A DNA stretch of 64,000 nucleotides from Shewanella halifaxensis HAW-EB4 (GCF_000019185.1 NC_010334.1:1798001-1862000); one strand, 5' to 3'; shown: positions 32,631 through 42,112, counted from the stretch's first letter. Made by a program: numbers and translations. The notes: generated from the letters alone by a model not told the origin.

Positions 32631-34142
32631 ATGGATATAACAAGCTCATTTACCGCATTATTAGTCGAAGATAGTATGTCGCTTGGGGCGCTTTATACCG
32701 AATACCTGCGAGCAGATGGAGCACGAGTGACCCATGTTAATCATGGAGAAGATGCGTTAAATGAACTCAAACGTTGGCAACCCGATCTATTAGTGCTCGA
32801 CATTCAACTGCCCGATATGTCTGGGATGGATATTTTGGAAACGGTACAGCAGCAATATCCTGATATCACTGTCATTATGATCACCGCTCACGGCACAATT
32901 GATATCGCTGTCGATGCCATGCGTTCGGGGGCGTTCGATTTTCTAGTCAAACCTTTCGATGCAAAACGCCTTTCCATTACTGTTCGTAATGCCTTGAAGC
33001 AGCGTCAGCTTGTTAATCTAGTCGCAAAATATGAGAGTAGTCTGCCCAAGCCTCACTATATGGGGTTTGTGGGGGAGTCGCTTGCGATGCAAACCGTTTA
33101 TAAAACCATAGATTGTGTGGCAAATAGTAAAGCTTCGGCATTTATTATTGGTGAAAGTGGGACAGGAAAAGAGGTGTGTGCTCATGCCATACACAATGCG
33201 GGTAATCGCCATGATGGACCATTCGTTGCGTTAAATTGTGCTTCAATCCCTAAGGACTTGATTGAAAGTGAAATTTTTGGTCACACTAAGGGAGCTTTTA
33301 CTGGGGCGATAGCCAATAGAGATGGCGCGGCGACACGCGCACATAACGGTACGCTGTTTCTTGATGAGATCTGCGAAATGGATCTTGAGCTACAGAGTAA
33401 GTTGTTGCGCTTTATCCAAACGGGTGTGTTTCAGCGCGTGGGGGGAACCAAAGAGGAAAAAGTGGACGTGAGGTTTGTGAGTGCAACCAATCGTATGCCA
33501 TGGGATGAAGTCAAAGCGGGACGCTTTAGAGAAGATCTGTTTTATCGCCTGCATGTGATCCCAATAGAATTACCCCCCCTAAGAATGCGAGGCAAAGATA
33601 TCTTACTGCTCGCTTCGAATTTACTCAAAGAATATAACAAGGAAGAGGGCAAGCGGTTTAAGGGGATTAGCTGCGATGCTAAGCAATGTTTAAAATCTTA
33701 TCAATGGCCTGGTAATGTTAGGCAGCTACAAAATGTTATTAGGCAGATAGTGGTATTAAACGATGGCGAGTTAGTTGAGCTTGATATGCTACCGATACAA
33801 ATGACGGCGACATCTGAGACGACTTTAGCGAAGGTTTCCGAGCCTGTTCAACAAGACCAAAGCGTTTCTATCGCAGCCTCAAATTCGGCACCGGTTTCTT
33901 TTCTGGAGGGGATCGAATCTGCTGGTTTTTCGGCAGATGAACATTTTCCAGCTGTAACGCCAGAGGCAAAGAGTGACGATATTGTGCCTTTATGGCTAAC
34001 AGAGAAACAGACAATAGAAAATGCAATAGCATTATGCAAGGGGAACGTACCTAAAGCCGCGGCACTATTAGATATTAGTGCTTCGACAATTTATCGAAAG
34101 CGTCAAACTTGGGAAGAGTTAGAAAATAGCTTAAGCCACTAA
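32631..34142 (+). CDS. Sigma-54-dependent response regulator (LuxO/SypG-like)
   Basis: 503 residues from ATG 32631; the TTG at 32574 would add residues outside the receiver fold. The receiver domain (~8-120) has LLVEDSMSLG, phospho-Asp in LLVLDIQLPDMSG and FLVKPFD. The AAA+ domain (~145-375) has Walker A GESGTGKE, the sigma-54-contact loop GAFTGA, Walker B GTLFLDEIC, and FREDLFYRLHVIPIELPPLR. The C-terminal Fis-type helix-turn-helix has NVPKAAALLDISASTIYRKR, as in LuxO and SypG. It is third in the operon with the binding protein and hybrid kinase. Its expected targets are the three -24/-12 promoters in this locus, including its own. Confidence 0.93.
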   Translation: MDITSSFTALLVEDSMSLGALYTEYLRADGARVTHVNHGEDALNELKRWQPDLLVLDIQLPDMSGMDILETVQQQYPDITVIMITAHGTIDIAVDAMRSGAFDFLVKPFDAKRLSITVRNALKQRQLVNLVAKYESSLPKPHYMGFVGESLAMQTVYKTIDCVANSKASAFIIGESGTGKEVCAHAIHNAGNRHDGPFVALNCASIPKDLIESEIFGHTKGAFTGAIANRDGAATRAHNGTLFLDEICEMDLELQSKLLRFIQTGVFQRVGGTKEEKVDVRFVSATNRMPWDEVKAGRFREDLFYRLHVIPIELPPLRMRGKDILLLASNLLKEYNKEEGKRFKGISCDAKQCLKSYQWPGNVRQLQNVIRQIVVLNDGELVELDMLPIQMTATSETTLAKVSEPVQQDQSVSIAASNSAPVSFLEGIESAGFSADEHFPAVTPEAKSDDIVPLWLTEKQTIENAIALCKGNVPKAAALLDISASTIYRKRQTWEELENSLSH

Positions 34143-34214
34143 GTTATTGGCCGCCAATACCATAGGTTATTCACTTTCTTATACTGATTGGAATTAATAG
34201 AGCTATGTTGATGA

Positions 34215-34246
34215 AAAGAGTAGACTAACGGTCTACTCTTTTTTTG
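34215..34246 (+). terminator. Rho-independent terminator of the kinase/activator operon
   Basis: Perfect 11-base arms AAAGAGTAGAC and GTCTACTCTTT around the loop TAACG, followed by TTTTG. It lies ~75 bases after the activator stop codon and 30 bases before ycdX. Confidence 0.9.
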
Positions 34247-34275
34247 TTTGAAACTTTTGTAATGAAGAGACTGCC

Positions 34276-35025
34276 ATGAAATATCTTGTTGATACCCATA
34301 CCCATACGATAGCTTCAACTCATGCTTATAGTACGTTACAAGAATATATTGCGATGGCTAAACACAAAGGAATAAAGCTATTTGCCACCACAGATCATGG
34401 TCCCGATATGGCGGATGCGCCGCATTTTTGGCACTTTGTTAATTTGCGTGTATTGCCGCGAGTGGTCGATGGCGTCGGTATATTGAGAGGTATCGAAGCT
34501 AATATTAAAAATGTGGTCGGAGAGATAGATTTTTTTGGCGATTATTTACAAGATCTAGACATTGTTTTAGCCGGATTTCATGAGCCTGTATTTGCCCCAA
34601 GCAATAAAGAAACCCATACAGCAGCGATGATTAACTGTATCAACAGTGGTCATGTCGACATTATCACTCATCCCGGTAACCCTGCGTACCCGATAGATAT
34701 TGAGGCCGTAGCCAAAGCCGCCGCCGAGAATAATGTCGCCCTTGAAATCAATAACTCTTCATTTTTAGTCTCTCGAAAAGGCAGTGAGCATAATTGCTTA
34801 GCCATTGCTAAGGCGGTAAAAGAGGCGGGCGGGCTATTGGTGATGGGGTCTGACTCACATGTGGCCTATAGCCTAGGAGACTTTACGCTGGCAGAACAGA
34901 TTGTTGAGCAAGCCGATTTCCCTATCGAGCGCCTACTTAATCGTAGTCCAGAGGCTTTACTCGCATTTTTGTCTGCAAGAGGTCATGCTTCCCTTGATGA
35001 ATACTCTGTGCTGCTCGAAAGCTAA
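34276..35025 (+). CDS. ycdX: PHP-domain phosphatase/hydrolase, YcdX family
   Basis: 249 residues. PHP metal-binding motifs: DTHTHTIASTHAYS (residues ~6-19), ATTDHGPDM, LRGIEANI, GFHEP, IITHPGNPAYP and GSDSHVAY. The number and spacing of His/Asp residues match the trinuclear-zinc YcdX family. These are cytosolic phosphatases of uncertain natural substrate. It follows a strong terminator, so it starts a new unit. There is no obvious link to the polysaccharide locus. Confidence 0.9.
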   Translation: MKYLVDTHTHTIASTHAYSTLQEYIAMAKHKGIKLFATTDHGPDMADAPHFWHFVNLRVLPRVVDGVGILRGIEANIKNVVGEIDFFGDYLQDLDIVLAGFHEPVFAPSNKETHTAAMINCINSGHVDIITHPGNPAYPIDIEAVAKAAAENNVALEINNSSFLVSRKGSEHNCLAIAKAVKEAGGLLVMGSDSHVAYSLGDFTLAEQIVEQADFPIERLLNRSPEALLAFLSARGHASLDEYSVLLES

Positions 35026-35062
35026 AACGAAAGCTAAAACTAGAAGAGATAATTAAAGCAAG

Positions 35063-36190
35063 ATGCGAGTTCTTATCACCGGCGCAGCGGGTCAGCTGGG
35101 GCAGGCATTACTGTCGATAGCAGAGCTTACCCAAGTTACTGCTGCAGAGCTAACCGCTCCTCAGCAAATGCTGGTGGCTTTGTTGCCAGAAGTCTTAGCG
35201 TGCATAGCAACCACTGATGAAGTGATTGGCGTGTCTCATCAGCAGTTGGATATTTGTGCGCTTCACTCAATTCAAGCAGCCTTTGATGCTTTTAAGCCAG
35301 ATGTAGTGATAAATTGCGCCGCCTTTAATGGTGTCGACAAGGCTGAGACAGATACCGACAAGGCGATTGCGGTGAATGCAACAGGGCCTAAGTTACTCGC
35401 TGGTGAGTGTAAGCGCCTAAATATTAGGTTAGTGCATATCTCGACTGACTTTGTGTTCGATGGTGCGCTAAAGCGCCCATACACTGAGCAAGATATGCCA
35501 TCGCCACTCTCAGCTTATGGTCGAAGTAAGCTCGAGGGCGAGCGCTGGGTGAACGATATCTTAGGGGCTAAGGCAACGATTATACGTACCTCTTGGCTTT
35601 ACAGTTGCTGCGGGCAGAACTTTGTCAAAACCATGCAGGGGCTATTTAAGACAAGAGAGAGACTATCGGTTATAAATGATCAATCTGGTAGTCCAACCTG
35701 GTGCGAAACCTTAGCCTTGGTGATTTTTAAGCTGATAAAGCAAACGCAGCTGGCTAATTCGGACAGGAAAGTTGCTGCACAAAACCATAATGCAGACGGT
35801 ACGGAAAAAGGACTGGCTCACTTATATCATTATGCAGCTGGCTCTTGCGTTGCTGAGGACTATCTCGTTGCAGAGGGCTTTAGCGCTGATGGCTCTCTCG
35901 TTGCTGAAGGCTCTAGCTGCTCTTGGTATGAGTTTGCTTGTGAAATTCAGCGGTTGACGATGTCTGCTAATGCACAAATAGCAAAGGCTGAGGCGTGCCA
36001 AATTGAACCGATTAGCAGTTTATCTTGGCAGGCATTACATGAAAACCGTTTAGCACCAAGACCCGTGCAAAGCGCCTTGAATGCGCAGAAGGTGTGCCAT
36101 CAACTTGGCATCAAGCCGGGAAGTCTAATTCGTGCGAGCTGGCAAGAGCAGTTACAAGCCATGATTAGCTATCAAAAGGTTAAAGACTGA
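35063..36190 (+). CDS. rfbD: dTDP-4-dehydrorhamnose reductase (enlarged)
   Basis: 375 residues against ~290-300 usual. Core RmlD motifs are present: LITGAAGQLGQAL, NCAAFNGVDKAETD, the active-site ISTDFVFDG and YGRSKLEGE (Tyr-x3-Lys, ~152-156), IIRTSWLYS, NDQSGSPTW, and the C-terminal LAPRPVQSAL. It reduces dTDP-4-keto-rhamnose to dTDP-rhamnose with NAD(P)H. The extra length lies at residues ~22-55 and ~228-288, where an Ala/Glu/Ser-rich segment has two similar halves (LVAEGFSADG and LVAEGSSCSW) placed just before the conserved SWYEFA. It looks like an in-frame duplication in a surface loop. The partner rfbC is at 11.1 kb. The stop TGA directly abuts mosaic repeat R8. Confidence 0.87.
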   Translation: MRVLITGAAGQLGQALLSIAELTQVTAAELTAPQQMLVALLPEVLACIATTDEVIGVSHQQLDICALHSIQAAFDAFKPDVVINCAAFNGVDKAETDTDKAIAVNATGPKLLAGECKRLNIRLVHISTDFVFDGALKRPYTEQDMPSPLSAYGRSKLEGERWVNDILGAKATIIRTSWLYSCCGQNFVKTMQGLFKTRERLSVINDQSGSPTWCETLALVIFKLIKQTQLANSDRKVAAQNHNADGTEKGLAHLYHYAAGSCVAEDYLVAEGFSADGSLVAEGSSCSWYEFACEIQRLTMSANAQIAKAEACQIEPISSLSWQALHENRLAPRPVQSALNAQKVCHQLGIKPGSLIRASWQEQLQAMISYQKVKD

Positions 36191-36495
36191 GAAGGTTCTA
36201 GGTCCTAGGAAAAGCATAGACAAAGCAGGTCCTAGCTAAAGGCTAAGACGGTACAAGCTGAGATGGAAAAGCGGAACGGCCTGTGGCCTTACGGTAAACG
36301 GAACGTTCGCAAGCTCATTCACTGCAGGGGCTAAGAAGGGCGCTACGCTTCTAGGGGAAGCTAAGACGAGAAAGCCGGAAAAACAGGAAAAACCGGAAAA
36401 CAAAGAAGTGGACGATACGGTGCTTTGTTTTTTGCTTTTCCTAGCTGGGCGAAGCCCACCCTAGCAGTGAGCTTGCGAACGTCCTAGGATCTTCT
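36191..36495. repeat. CCTAGG-rich mosaic intergenic repeat, copy R8
   Basis: Begins at the base after the rfbD stop codon (GAAGGTTCTAGGTCCTAGG) and contains GGAACGGCCTGTGGCC, CGGAACGTTCGCAAGCTC, AAGAAGGGCGCTACGCTTCT and GTTTTTTGCTTTTCCTAGC. It ends CGTCCTAGGATCTTCTTAG just before the wzi terminator. Confidence 0.8.
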
Positions 36496-36497
36496 TA

Positions 36498-36534
36498 GAA
36501 AAAAAGGCAAAAGCAGGTAGAACTGCTTATGCCT
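36498..36534 (-). terminator. Rho-independent terminator of wzi
   Basis: On the - strand, AGGCATAAGCAG and CTGCTTTTGCCT pair over 12 positions with one mismatch around TTCTAC, followed by a run of seven T. It lies ~85 bases after the wzi stop codon. Confidence 0.85.
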
Positions 36535-36619
36535 TTGAAGCTAAACGAAGTTTGTATAGCTTGTACCGTCTTTGCTTTAACCGGCATTTATCGTCTTGGC
36601 TTTTGTCGGATTTGAAAAA

Positions 36620-38086
36620 CTAAAAACTTCTTTCCCAGCCTGCGTAAATCGTCGTATCCCAGTCATTTCCACCTGAAGTGACATATTGACTGTAACCCAC
36701 TGTGCCGCCGACCTTTAAGGTACCTTGGTAGAAAGGTCTGTGGTAACTGGTATCTAACTGGTATACACGCTCATATTCGCCAGGTGATACTGGGTTGCCA
36801 CCAGAAGGGTTACCTGTATCTGTACCGTCTGTATTAAGTCTTAAGAAGCGGAGCTTGTTACTAATGTTTTGTCCGCCACCAAGCTGAGTAATCCCCCCTA
36901 CAACTAAGGTTGTGGCATCGTTGTCATAGGTGCTACCTAGGCTGCGGCCATAATAACGGTAACCATTTTTATAGAATCCATGCTCATAGAGGCAGTTGTA
37001 AGCATTAGAGTCGATACCACAAGCCACTTGGGTATCGGAATATTCAACAAAGATACGGGTATTGATGTCAGCTAAAAAGAAGTCGACGCCGCCCATGTTA
37101 GCTGAGTTGATCAGCTTATTCTTACCGTTGTGATAGTCCTCGTGAATACGCTCATAGTAGATACCGTAGGGGATGCCGAAAGCAGTATCTGACCAGCGGA
37201 AATCATAGCCAGCAAGCATGTTTTCTTGGCCATTTGTAACTTCGCCTTCGACCATACCACCGTTGAACAAGCCATCCCACCAGTCGCCTAAGCTGTTGCC
37301 GTACCCCTCACCACCCCATTGCATGGTCCAAGATAAACCCACCTCAAGCTTAGAAATCGGTCTTAATGTGCCACGAGCGCCCCAATGCTTAGTATCCGGA
37401 ACATAACGGTCACTTTCCATTTGGCTAAATGAGGTGGTAAAGGTCCAAGGACCAATCCAGTTAAGCCATGGCGTTTCGAATGCTTGGCTGTTATTACGGC
37501 TAAAGGTCATGCCTGGCATAGGTCTGGCGTTGGTGGTTTGAATTAAACCACTGTCCCAACCGGGTCCCCAATACTTTTGCTGAGCGCCAGCGCTAACAAT
37601 CCAGTTGCCTAGCATCACCGCGGCAAAGCTATTATCTAAACGTGCGCTGTTACCGTCGATTGGATCTACGTGGTAACTTGTCGCTAAGCGGCCACTAAAC
37701 CAGTCTTTGGTGATTTCTGCAGATACTGCCGCTTCGGCTTTATCGCGATAGTCTTGGCCAAAACCGATAAAGCGGGTGGTATCTGAGCCGCCAGCGAGTT
37801 CTATCTTGCTGCTCATGCCGCGATGATCGTGGTCATATGCTCGGGTCACTCTCTCGAAAGCATCACGTTGTTGGCTAGACAGAGCTGCCTGATCCGCCTT
37901 GTCCATATCTTGCTTAATACCATCCCACATTAGCGGATAAGTGGTGATTGGCTGAACAATCACGCCAGTATCTGACAGCAGTTGAATATCGGCTCTTAGT
38001 GGTAAGTCAGTCGGTTCAATCCACCATGCCGCTTGCACAGAACTGCAGCCAAGCAGTAACAATCCAGATAATAATTTGAGTTTCAT
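36620..38086 (-). CDS. wzi: Wzi-like outer-membrane capsule assembly protein
   Basis: 488 residues with a signal peptide (residues 1-~19, MKLKLLSGLLLLGC then SVQA-AWW). The mature start WWIEPTDLPLRADIQLLSDTG is typical of Wzi-family proteins. Repeated aromatic and Gly-rich amphipathic strands run to a terminal Phe (GWERSF), the signature of an outer-membrane beta-barrel. Recognisable segments are WIVSAGAQQKYWGPGWDSGL and SRNNSQAFETPWLNWIGPW. Wzi anchors or organises capsule polymer at the cell surface, so this gene fits the exopolysaccharide locus although it is 11 kb away. It has its own terminator and is divergent from the GH3 gene. Confidence 0.87.
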   Translation of the reverse strand: MKLKLLSGLLLLGCSSVQAAWWIEPTDLPLRADIQLLSDTGVIVQPITTYPLMWDGIKQDMDKADQAALSSQQRDAFERVTRAYDHDHRGMSSKIELAGGSDTTRFIGFGQDYRDKAEAAVSAEITKDWFSGRLATSYHVDPIDGNSARLDNSFAAVMLGNWIVSAGAQQKYWGPGWDSGLIQTTNARPMPGMTFSRNNSQAFETPWLNWIGPWTFTTSFSQMESDRYVPDTKHWGARGTLRPISKLEVGLSWTMQWGGEGYGNSLGDWWDGLFNGGMVEGEVTNGQENMLAGYDFRWSDTAFGIPYGIYYERIHEDYHNGKNKLINSANMGGVDFFLADINTRIFVEYSDTQVACGIDSNAYNCLYEHGFYKNGYRYYGRSLGSTYDNDATTLVVGGITQLGGGQNISNKLRFLRLNTDGTDTGNPSGGNPVSPGEYERVYQLDTSYHRPFYQGTLKVGGTVGYSQYVTSGGNDWDTTIYAGWERSF

Positions 38087-38375
38087 TGGGATCCCTTTTG
38101 TTAATGGAGCGCATTTTAGAGGAATTCACTGCATGGGGATAGTCGCGGGCTATCTCAAAGATAAAATAGACACAAAGTGTGACATATCTCGATATACATA
38201 GCTGATGCACGGTTCTGAAAGTTAAGCTTTATTTCAGTTTTGGGCAGTGTAAAACGGAATTTTATTCTATGGTTTAAGGGGAGCCAAAATCGAGTCGGTT
38301 TCTAACATGGAATTAGCGTGATAAAAATTGAGTTACGACTTTAGTTTTTATATCGCCTTTACAGGGAGTTTATCT

Positions 38376-40925
38376 ATGTCTAGCAGTGGTAAGAGCTTTT
38401 CTAAATGGCCGCTTACACTCTCAACTAAGTTAATTGCGATTGTTATTTTGTTTGTAGCAGCGTACTGGATAGCTGGAGTGGTATCTAAGGATCGTAAAGA
38501 TGCGACGAAGATTTGGCCTGTTTTAACGCTGGAGGTCAAGCAAGAACAAGAGGTTGAGCGCAATATTGCTAGGATATTGAGTGGCATGACATTGGAGCAA
38601 AAAATCGCTCAGATGATCCAACCCGAGATCGGGGATATGACCGTTGAAGATATGAGGCTGTATGGTTTCGGTTCCTATCTTAATGGCGGGGGATCTTTTC
38701 CAAACGGCAACAAGCATGCAACGCCGAGCGATTGGATAGCGCTAGCTGAAGCCATGTATCAAGCGTCTGTGGATGACTCTTTAGACAGCTCGACCATTCC
38801 AACAATGTGGGGCACCGATGCTGTGCACGGTCATAACAATGTGATTGGTGCGACACTGTTTCCACACAACATAGGCTTAGGGGCGGCAAATAACCCTGCG
38901 CTTATCGAGCAAATTGCAACCATAACGGCCAAAGAAGTGATGGTTACCGGCATTGATTGGGTATTTGCGCCAACGGTTGCAGTGGTGCGAGACGATCGTT
39001 GGGGCAGAACGTATGAGGGATATTCAGAAGATCCGCAGATAGTTAAGGCTTACGCAGCCTCTATCGTTAGGGGGTTGCAAGGTCGTGCGAATGCCGATTT
39101 TCTTGGTGATGAGCGGGTTATCGCAACCGTTAAGCATTTCTTGGGGGACGGAGGCACTTCAGATGGCATCGATCAGGGAGATAATACCTCTGCAGAGCAG
39201 CAATTGTTCGATATTCACGCCCAAGGCTATGTTGGGGGGATATCGGTAGGGGCGCAAACAGTAATGGCGTCATTTAATAGTTGGTATGGCGTTAAAAATC
39301 ACGGTAATCGCTATCTGTTGACATCTGTTTTAAAAGAGCAAATGGGATTCGATGGATTTGTTGTGGGGGATTGGAACGGTCACGGACAGATTGCTGATTG
39401 TAGTAATGATAGTTGCCCGCAGGCTGTCAATGCGGGTCTTGATGTGTATATGGCGCCTACAAAGAGTTGGAAGCCGCTTTTTAATAATACCCTTGCACAA
39501 GTAAAGAGTGGTGAAATTCCCATAGAGCGCATCGATGATGCGGTTACGCGAGTGTTACGAGTCAAAATGCGGGCTGGGTTATTCGATAAACCGAGTCCTG
39601 CTAACCGCGCGTTATCGGGTAACACGGCATTAATCGGTGCTAAGGCGCATCGAGATGTGGCAAGGCAAGCGGTAAGAGAGTCGCTGGTGTTACTTAAAAA
39701 TGAAGCAGGGCTATTACCATTGTCACCCAAGCAAACTGTGATGGTGGCAGGTGATGGCGCAGATAATATCGGTAAACAATCTGGTGGTTGGTCGATAACT
39801 TGGCAAGGTACTTACAATACTAATTCAGACTTCCCCGGTGGCAGCTCTATTTATGACGGTATTCAATCACATGTGACTAAAGTGGGCGGTAAAGCTGTAC
39901 TGAGCCCTAATGGTGATTACGCGATAAAACCTGATGTGGCAATTGTGGTATTTGGAGAGGAACCATACGCTGAGGGTCATGGCGATCTGGATAATCTTGA
40001 GTATCAGCGTGGCAATAAGCAAGATCTTGCCTTGCTGAAAAAATTAAAGGCACAAGGGATCCCCGTGGTCGCGGTATTTATCAGTGGCCGACCTATGTGG
40101 GTCAATGCCGAGCTGAATGCGGCGGACGCTTTTGTCGCCGCTTGGTTACCCGGTAGTGAGGGCGAGGGCGTCGCAGAGGTCCTGTTTAGAGATGCGAGTG
40201 GAGAGGTTCAATTTGATTTCAGCGGTAAACTCTCCTTTTCCTGGCCAGCAACTCCTGAACAAACAGCCATAAACCGATTCGATAATGATACCGCTCTATT
40301 TCCCTACGGATACGGATTGACGTACGCCGACAGTGCGAGGTCGAAGGTGCTAAATGAGAAGGCAGATTTTGTGACGGTTCAGGATCAGTCCATGGCGATT
40401 TTTGAGCGGGCGGTACAGGCGCCATGGGTGATGATGATAGGCAGTAAGAGTAAACCGTCATCAGTAGATAGCAGCGAAACTCAGGCTGAGATCGTATATT
40501 TGCGTAGCATCGATAAAAATGTGCAAGAAGATGCGCGCTTATTTAGGTTTAACGGTCAAGGGGAAGGTGTTATTCGCTTTCAAAGTAATTTTCCTCGTGA
40601 TTTAAGGGCGTTTATAGAGCGTCCATCGCTGTTATCGTTTGCGGTGAACATTGAACAGTTAGGTGAGCAGGCTGTCAATTTAAGTATGGGCTGTGAAGCG
40701 GACTGCGGTGAACCTATCGATATATCAAAACTGCTTGCCAAACAGCCTATTGGACAGTGGCAAACGGTGACCGTACCGTTAAGCTGTTTTGCGAACTCAG
40801 GAGTTAATTTTGCTAAAGTTAACTCGCCATTTTCACTGAGCAGCACAAGTAAAATGAGTCTCAGTTTAGCTGATATTGAGTTTGTTCCTATTACGGATAG
40901 AAAGCCTTCAATATCTTGCCTATAG
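38376..40925 (+). CDS. Family 3 glycoside hydrolase, ExoP-like exo-beta-glucosidase/glucanase
   Basis: 849 residues from ATG 38376, eight bases after AGGGAG; the ATG at 38328 lacks such a site. An N-terminal hydrophobic anchor (~14-33) would place it in the inner membrane or periplasm. GH3 landmarks: MTLEQKIAQMIQPEIGD, IPTMWGTDAVHGHNN, FAPTVAVVRDDRWGRTYEGY, VKHFLGDGGT, and the nucleophile Asp in FVVGDWNGHGQ. The (alpha/beta)6 sandwich domain follows (ESLVLLKNEAGLLPL), then a C-terminal ~170-residue jelly-roll-like carbohydrate-binding region as in Pseudoalteromonas ExoP. It releases glucose from beta-1,3/1,4-glucans. It may trim the exported polymer or feed catabolism. Confidence 0.88.
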   Translation: MSSSGKSFSKWPLTLSTKLIAIVILFVAAYWIAGVVSKDRKDATKIWPVLTLEVKQEQEVERNIARILSGMTLEQKIAQMIQPEIGDMTVEDMRLYGFGSYLNGGGSFPNGNKHATPSDWIALAEAMYQASVDDSLDSSTIPTMWGTDAVHGHNNVIGATLFPHNIGLGAANNPALIEQIATITAKEVMVTGIDWVFAPTVAVVRDDRWGRTYEGYSEDPQIVKAYAASIVRGLQGRANADFLGDERVIATVKHFLGDGGTSDGIDQGDNTSAEQQLFDIHAQGYVGGISVGAQTVMASFNSWYGVKNHGNRYLLTSVLKEQMGFDGFVVGDWNGHGQIADCSNDSCPQAVNAGLDVYMAPTKSWKPLFNNTLAQVKSGEIPIERIDDAVTRVLRVKMRAGLFDKPSPANRALSGNTALIGAKAHRDVARQAVRESLVLLKNEAGLLPLSPKQTVMVAGDGADNIGKQSGGWSITWQGTYNTNSDFPGGSSIYDGIQSHVTKVGGKAVLSPNGDYAIKPDVAIVVFGEEPYAEGHGDLDNLEYQRGNKQDLALLKKLKAQGIPVVAVFISGRPMWVNAELNAADAFVAAWLPGSEGEGVAEVLFRDASGEVQFDFSGKLSFSWPATPEQTAINRFDNDTALFPYGYGLTYADSARSKVLNEKADFVTVQDQSMAIFERAVQAPWVMMIGSKSKPSSVDSSETQAEIVYLRSIDKNVQEDARLFRFNGQGEGVIRFQSNFPRDLRAFIERPSLLSFAVNIEQLGEQAVNLSMGCEADCGEPIDISKLLAKQPIGQWQTVTVPLSCFANSGVNFAKVNSPFSLSSTSKMSLSLADIEFVPITDRKPSISCL

Positions 40926-41227
40926 TTTTTTGGGTAGAAACATTTAGGGCGGGAGGAACGCAACGGACAAATACGCGGGTTCAGCGGACATAGGGTTAAC
41001 GAACATAGGATTAGCTGACATAGTAATAACGGATATTGTAATTGCTATAGTCGAACCTCGCTTAACTTAGGCTGAAACCAGAGTGATATAAGCTTTAGGT
41101 TGAAATTTAATAATCCAACAGACTTAGTCTGTTTTCGACATTAAATGATTATTTGGTTATTAATTTTTATCGTTAAATGCTGGCATAATGAATCTATAAC
41201 CTTCGTAAATTATAGAGATAACTTACA
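40926..41227. other. Intergenic stretch without gene, GH3 to cysQ
   Basis: About 300 bases, AT-rich towards the right. A degenerate tandem pattern is visible near 40970-41035 (GGACATAGGGTTAACG, GAACATAGGATTAGCTG, GACATAGTAATAACGG). I see no RNA gene or clear terminator; it presumably carries the cysQ promoter. Confidence 0.4.
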
Positions 41228-42013
41228 TTGAGCCATATATTTAAACAGGAGTGGTTAGAGCCGCTGCTCGATATTGCGACTGAAGCGGGCGATGCCATTA
41301 TGGCTATCTATGAGAAAGAAGATCTAGGACTGGAGGTTAAGGCCGATGACAGTCCCGTTACTGCCGCAGATCTTACCAGTCATAGAGTGATTATTGAAAA
41401 GCTGGCACAATTGACCCCCAATATCCCTGTATTGTCAGAAGAATCGACAGATATCGATTGGCAGCAGAGACGTCATTGGCAATCATATTGGTTGATTGAC
41501 CCACTTGATGGCACCAAAGAGTTTATTAAGCGTAATGGCGAGTTTACCGTCAATATCGCCTTTATCCATCATAATAGAGCGGTCGCGGGGGTGGTTTACG
41601 CGCCAGTGCTCGATAAGTGTTTCTTTGGTGTACACGACCTTGGAGCGTGGTTAATTCAGGGAGGCAATAAGAGAAAACTAACTAAAGCGCATAAGCCTAA
41701 GGCAATCCCGAGGATTGTCGGTAGTCGCTCTCATGCAAGCCCGGGGTTAGAAGCGTATCTGCAAGAGATTGGCGAGCACGAGATGAAAAGCGTTGGCAGT
41801 TCGCTAAAGTTTTGTTTGCTGGCAGAAGGAGAGGCAGATATTTACCCTCGCTTGGGCCTAACCAGTGAGTGGGATACCGCCGCGGCGCAGGCGGTGTTAG
41901 AGAGTGCTGGCGGCCGCGTACTGCAATATGACACAAACCTTCCTCTGAATTACAATCAAAAGAGTGACATTCTGAACCCCTATTTTATCGCTTACGCTCC
42001 CCATTGGGATTAG
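41228..42013 (+). CDS. cysQ: 3'(2'),5'-bisphosphate nucleotidase CysQ
   Basis: 261 residues of the inositol-monophosphatase superfamily. Motifs: SPVTAADLTSH, PVLSEEST, the metal-binding core WLIDPLDGTKEFIKRNGEFTVN (shown in part: DPLDGTKEF) and SEWDTAAAQAVLESAGG. It hydrolyses PAP/PAPS 3'-phosphate, removing a by-product of sulfate assimilation and carrier-protein transfer. The start is a TTG at 41228; no better ATG fits the conserved N-terminus. No operon partner is evident. The call is secure. Confidence 0.9.
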   Translation: MSHIFKQEWLEPLLDIATEAGDAIMAIYEKEDLGLEVKADDSPVTAADLTSHRVIIEKLAQLTPNIPVLSEESTDIDWQQRRHWQSYWLIDPLDGTKEFIKRNGEFTVNIAFIHHNRAVAGVVYAPVLDKCFFGVHDLGAWLIQGGNKRKLTKAHKPKAIPRIVGSRSHASPGLEAYLQEIGEHEMKSVGSSLKFCLLAEGEADIYPRLGLTSEWDTAAAQAVLESAGGRVLQYDTNLPLNYNQKSDILNPYFIAYAPHWD

Positions 42014-42112
42014 GCTAGGGGAGAGTGCTGCGAACATTCGCGGGCTTAAAAAAGTTGTGCTTTGGTCGGATCTAAATATTCAAAAAATTAATAATAACTT
42101 TGGAGGGCAAAC

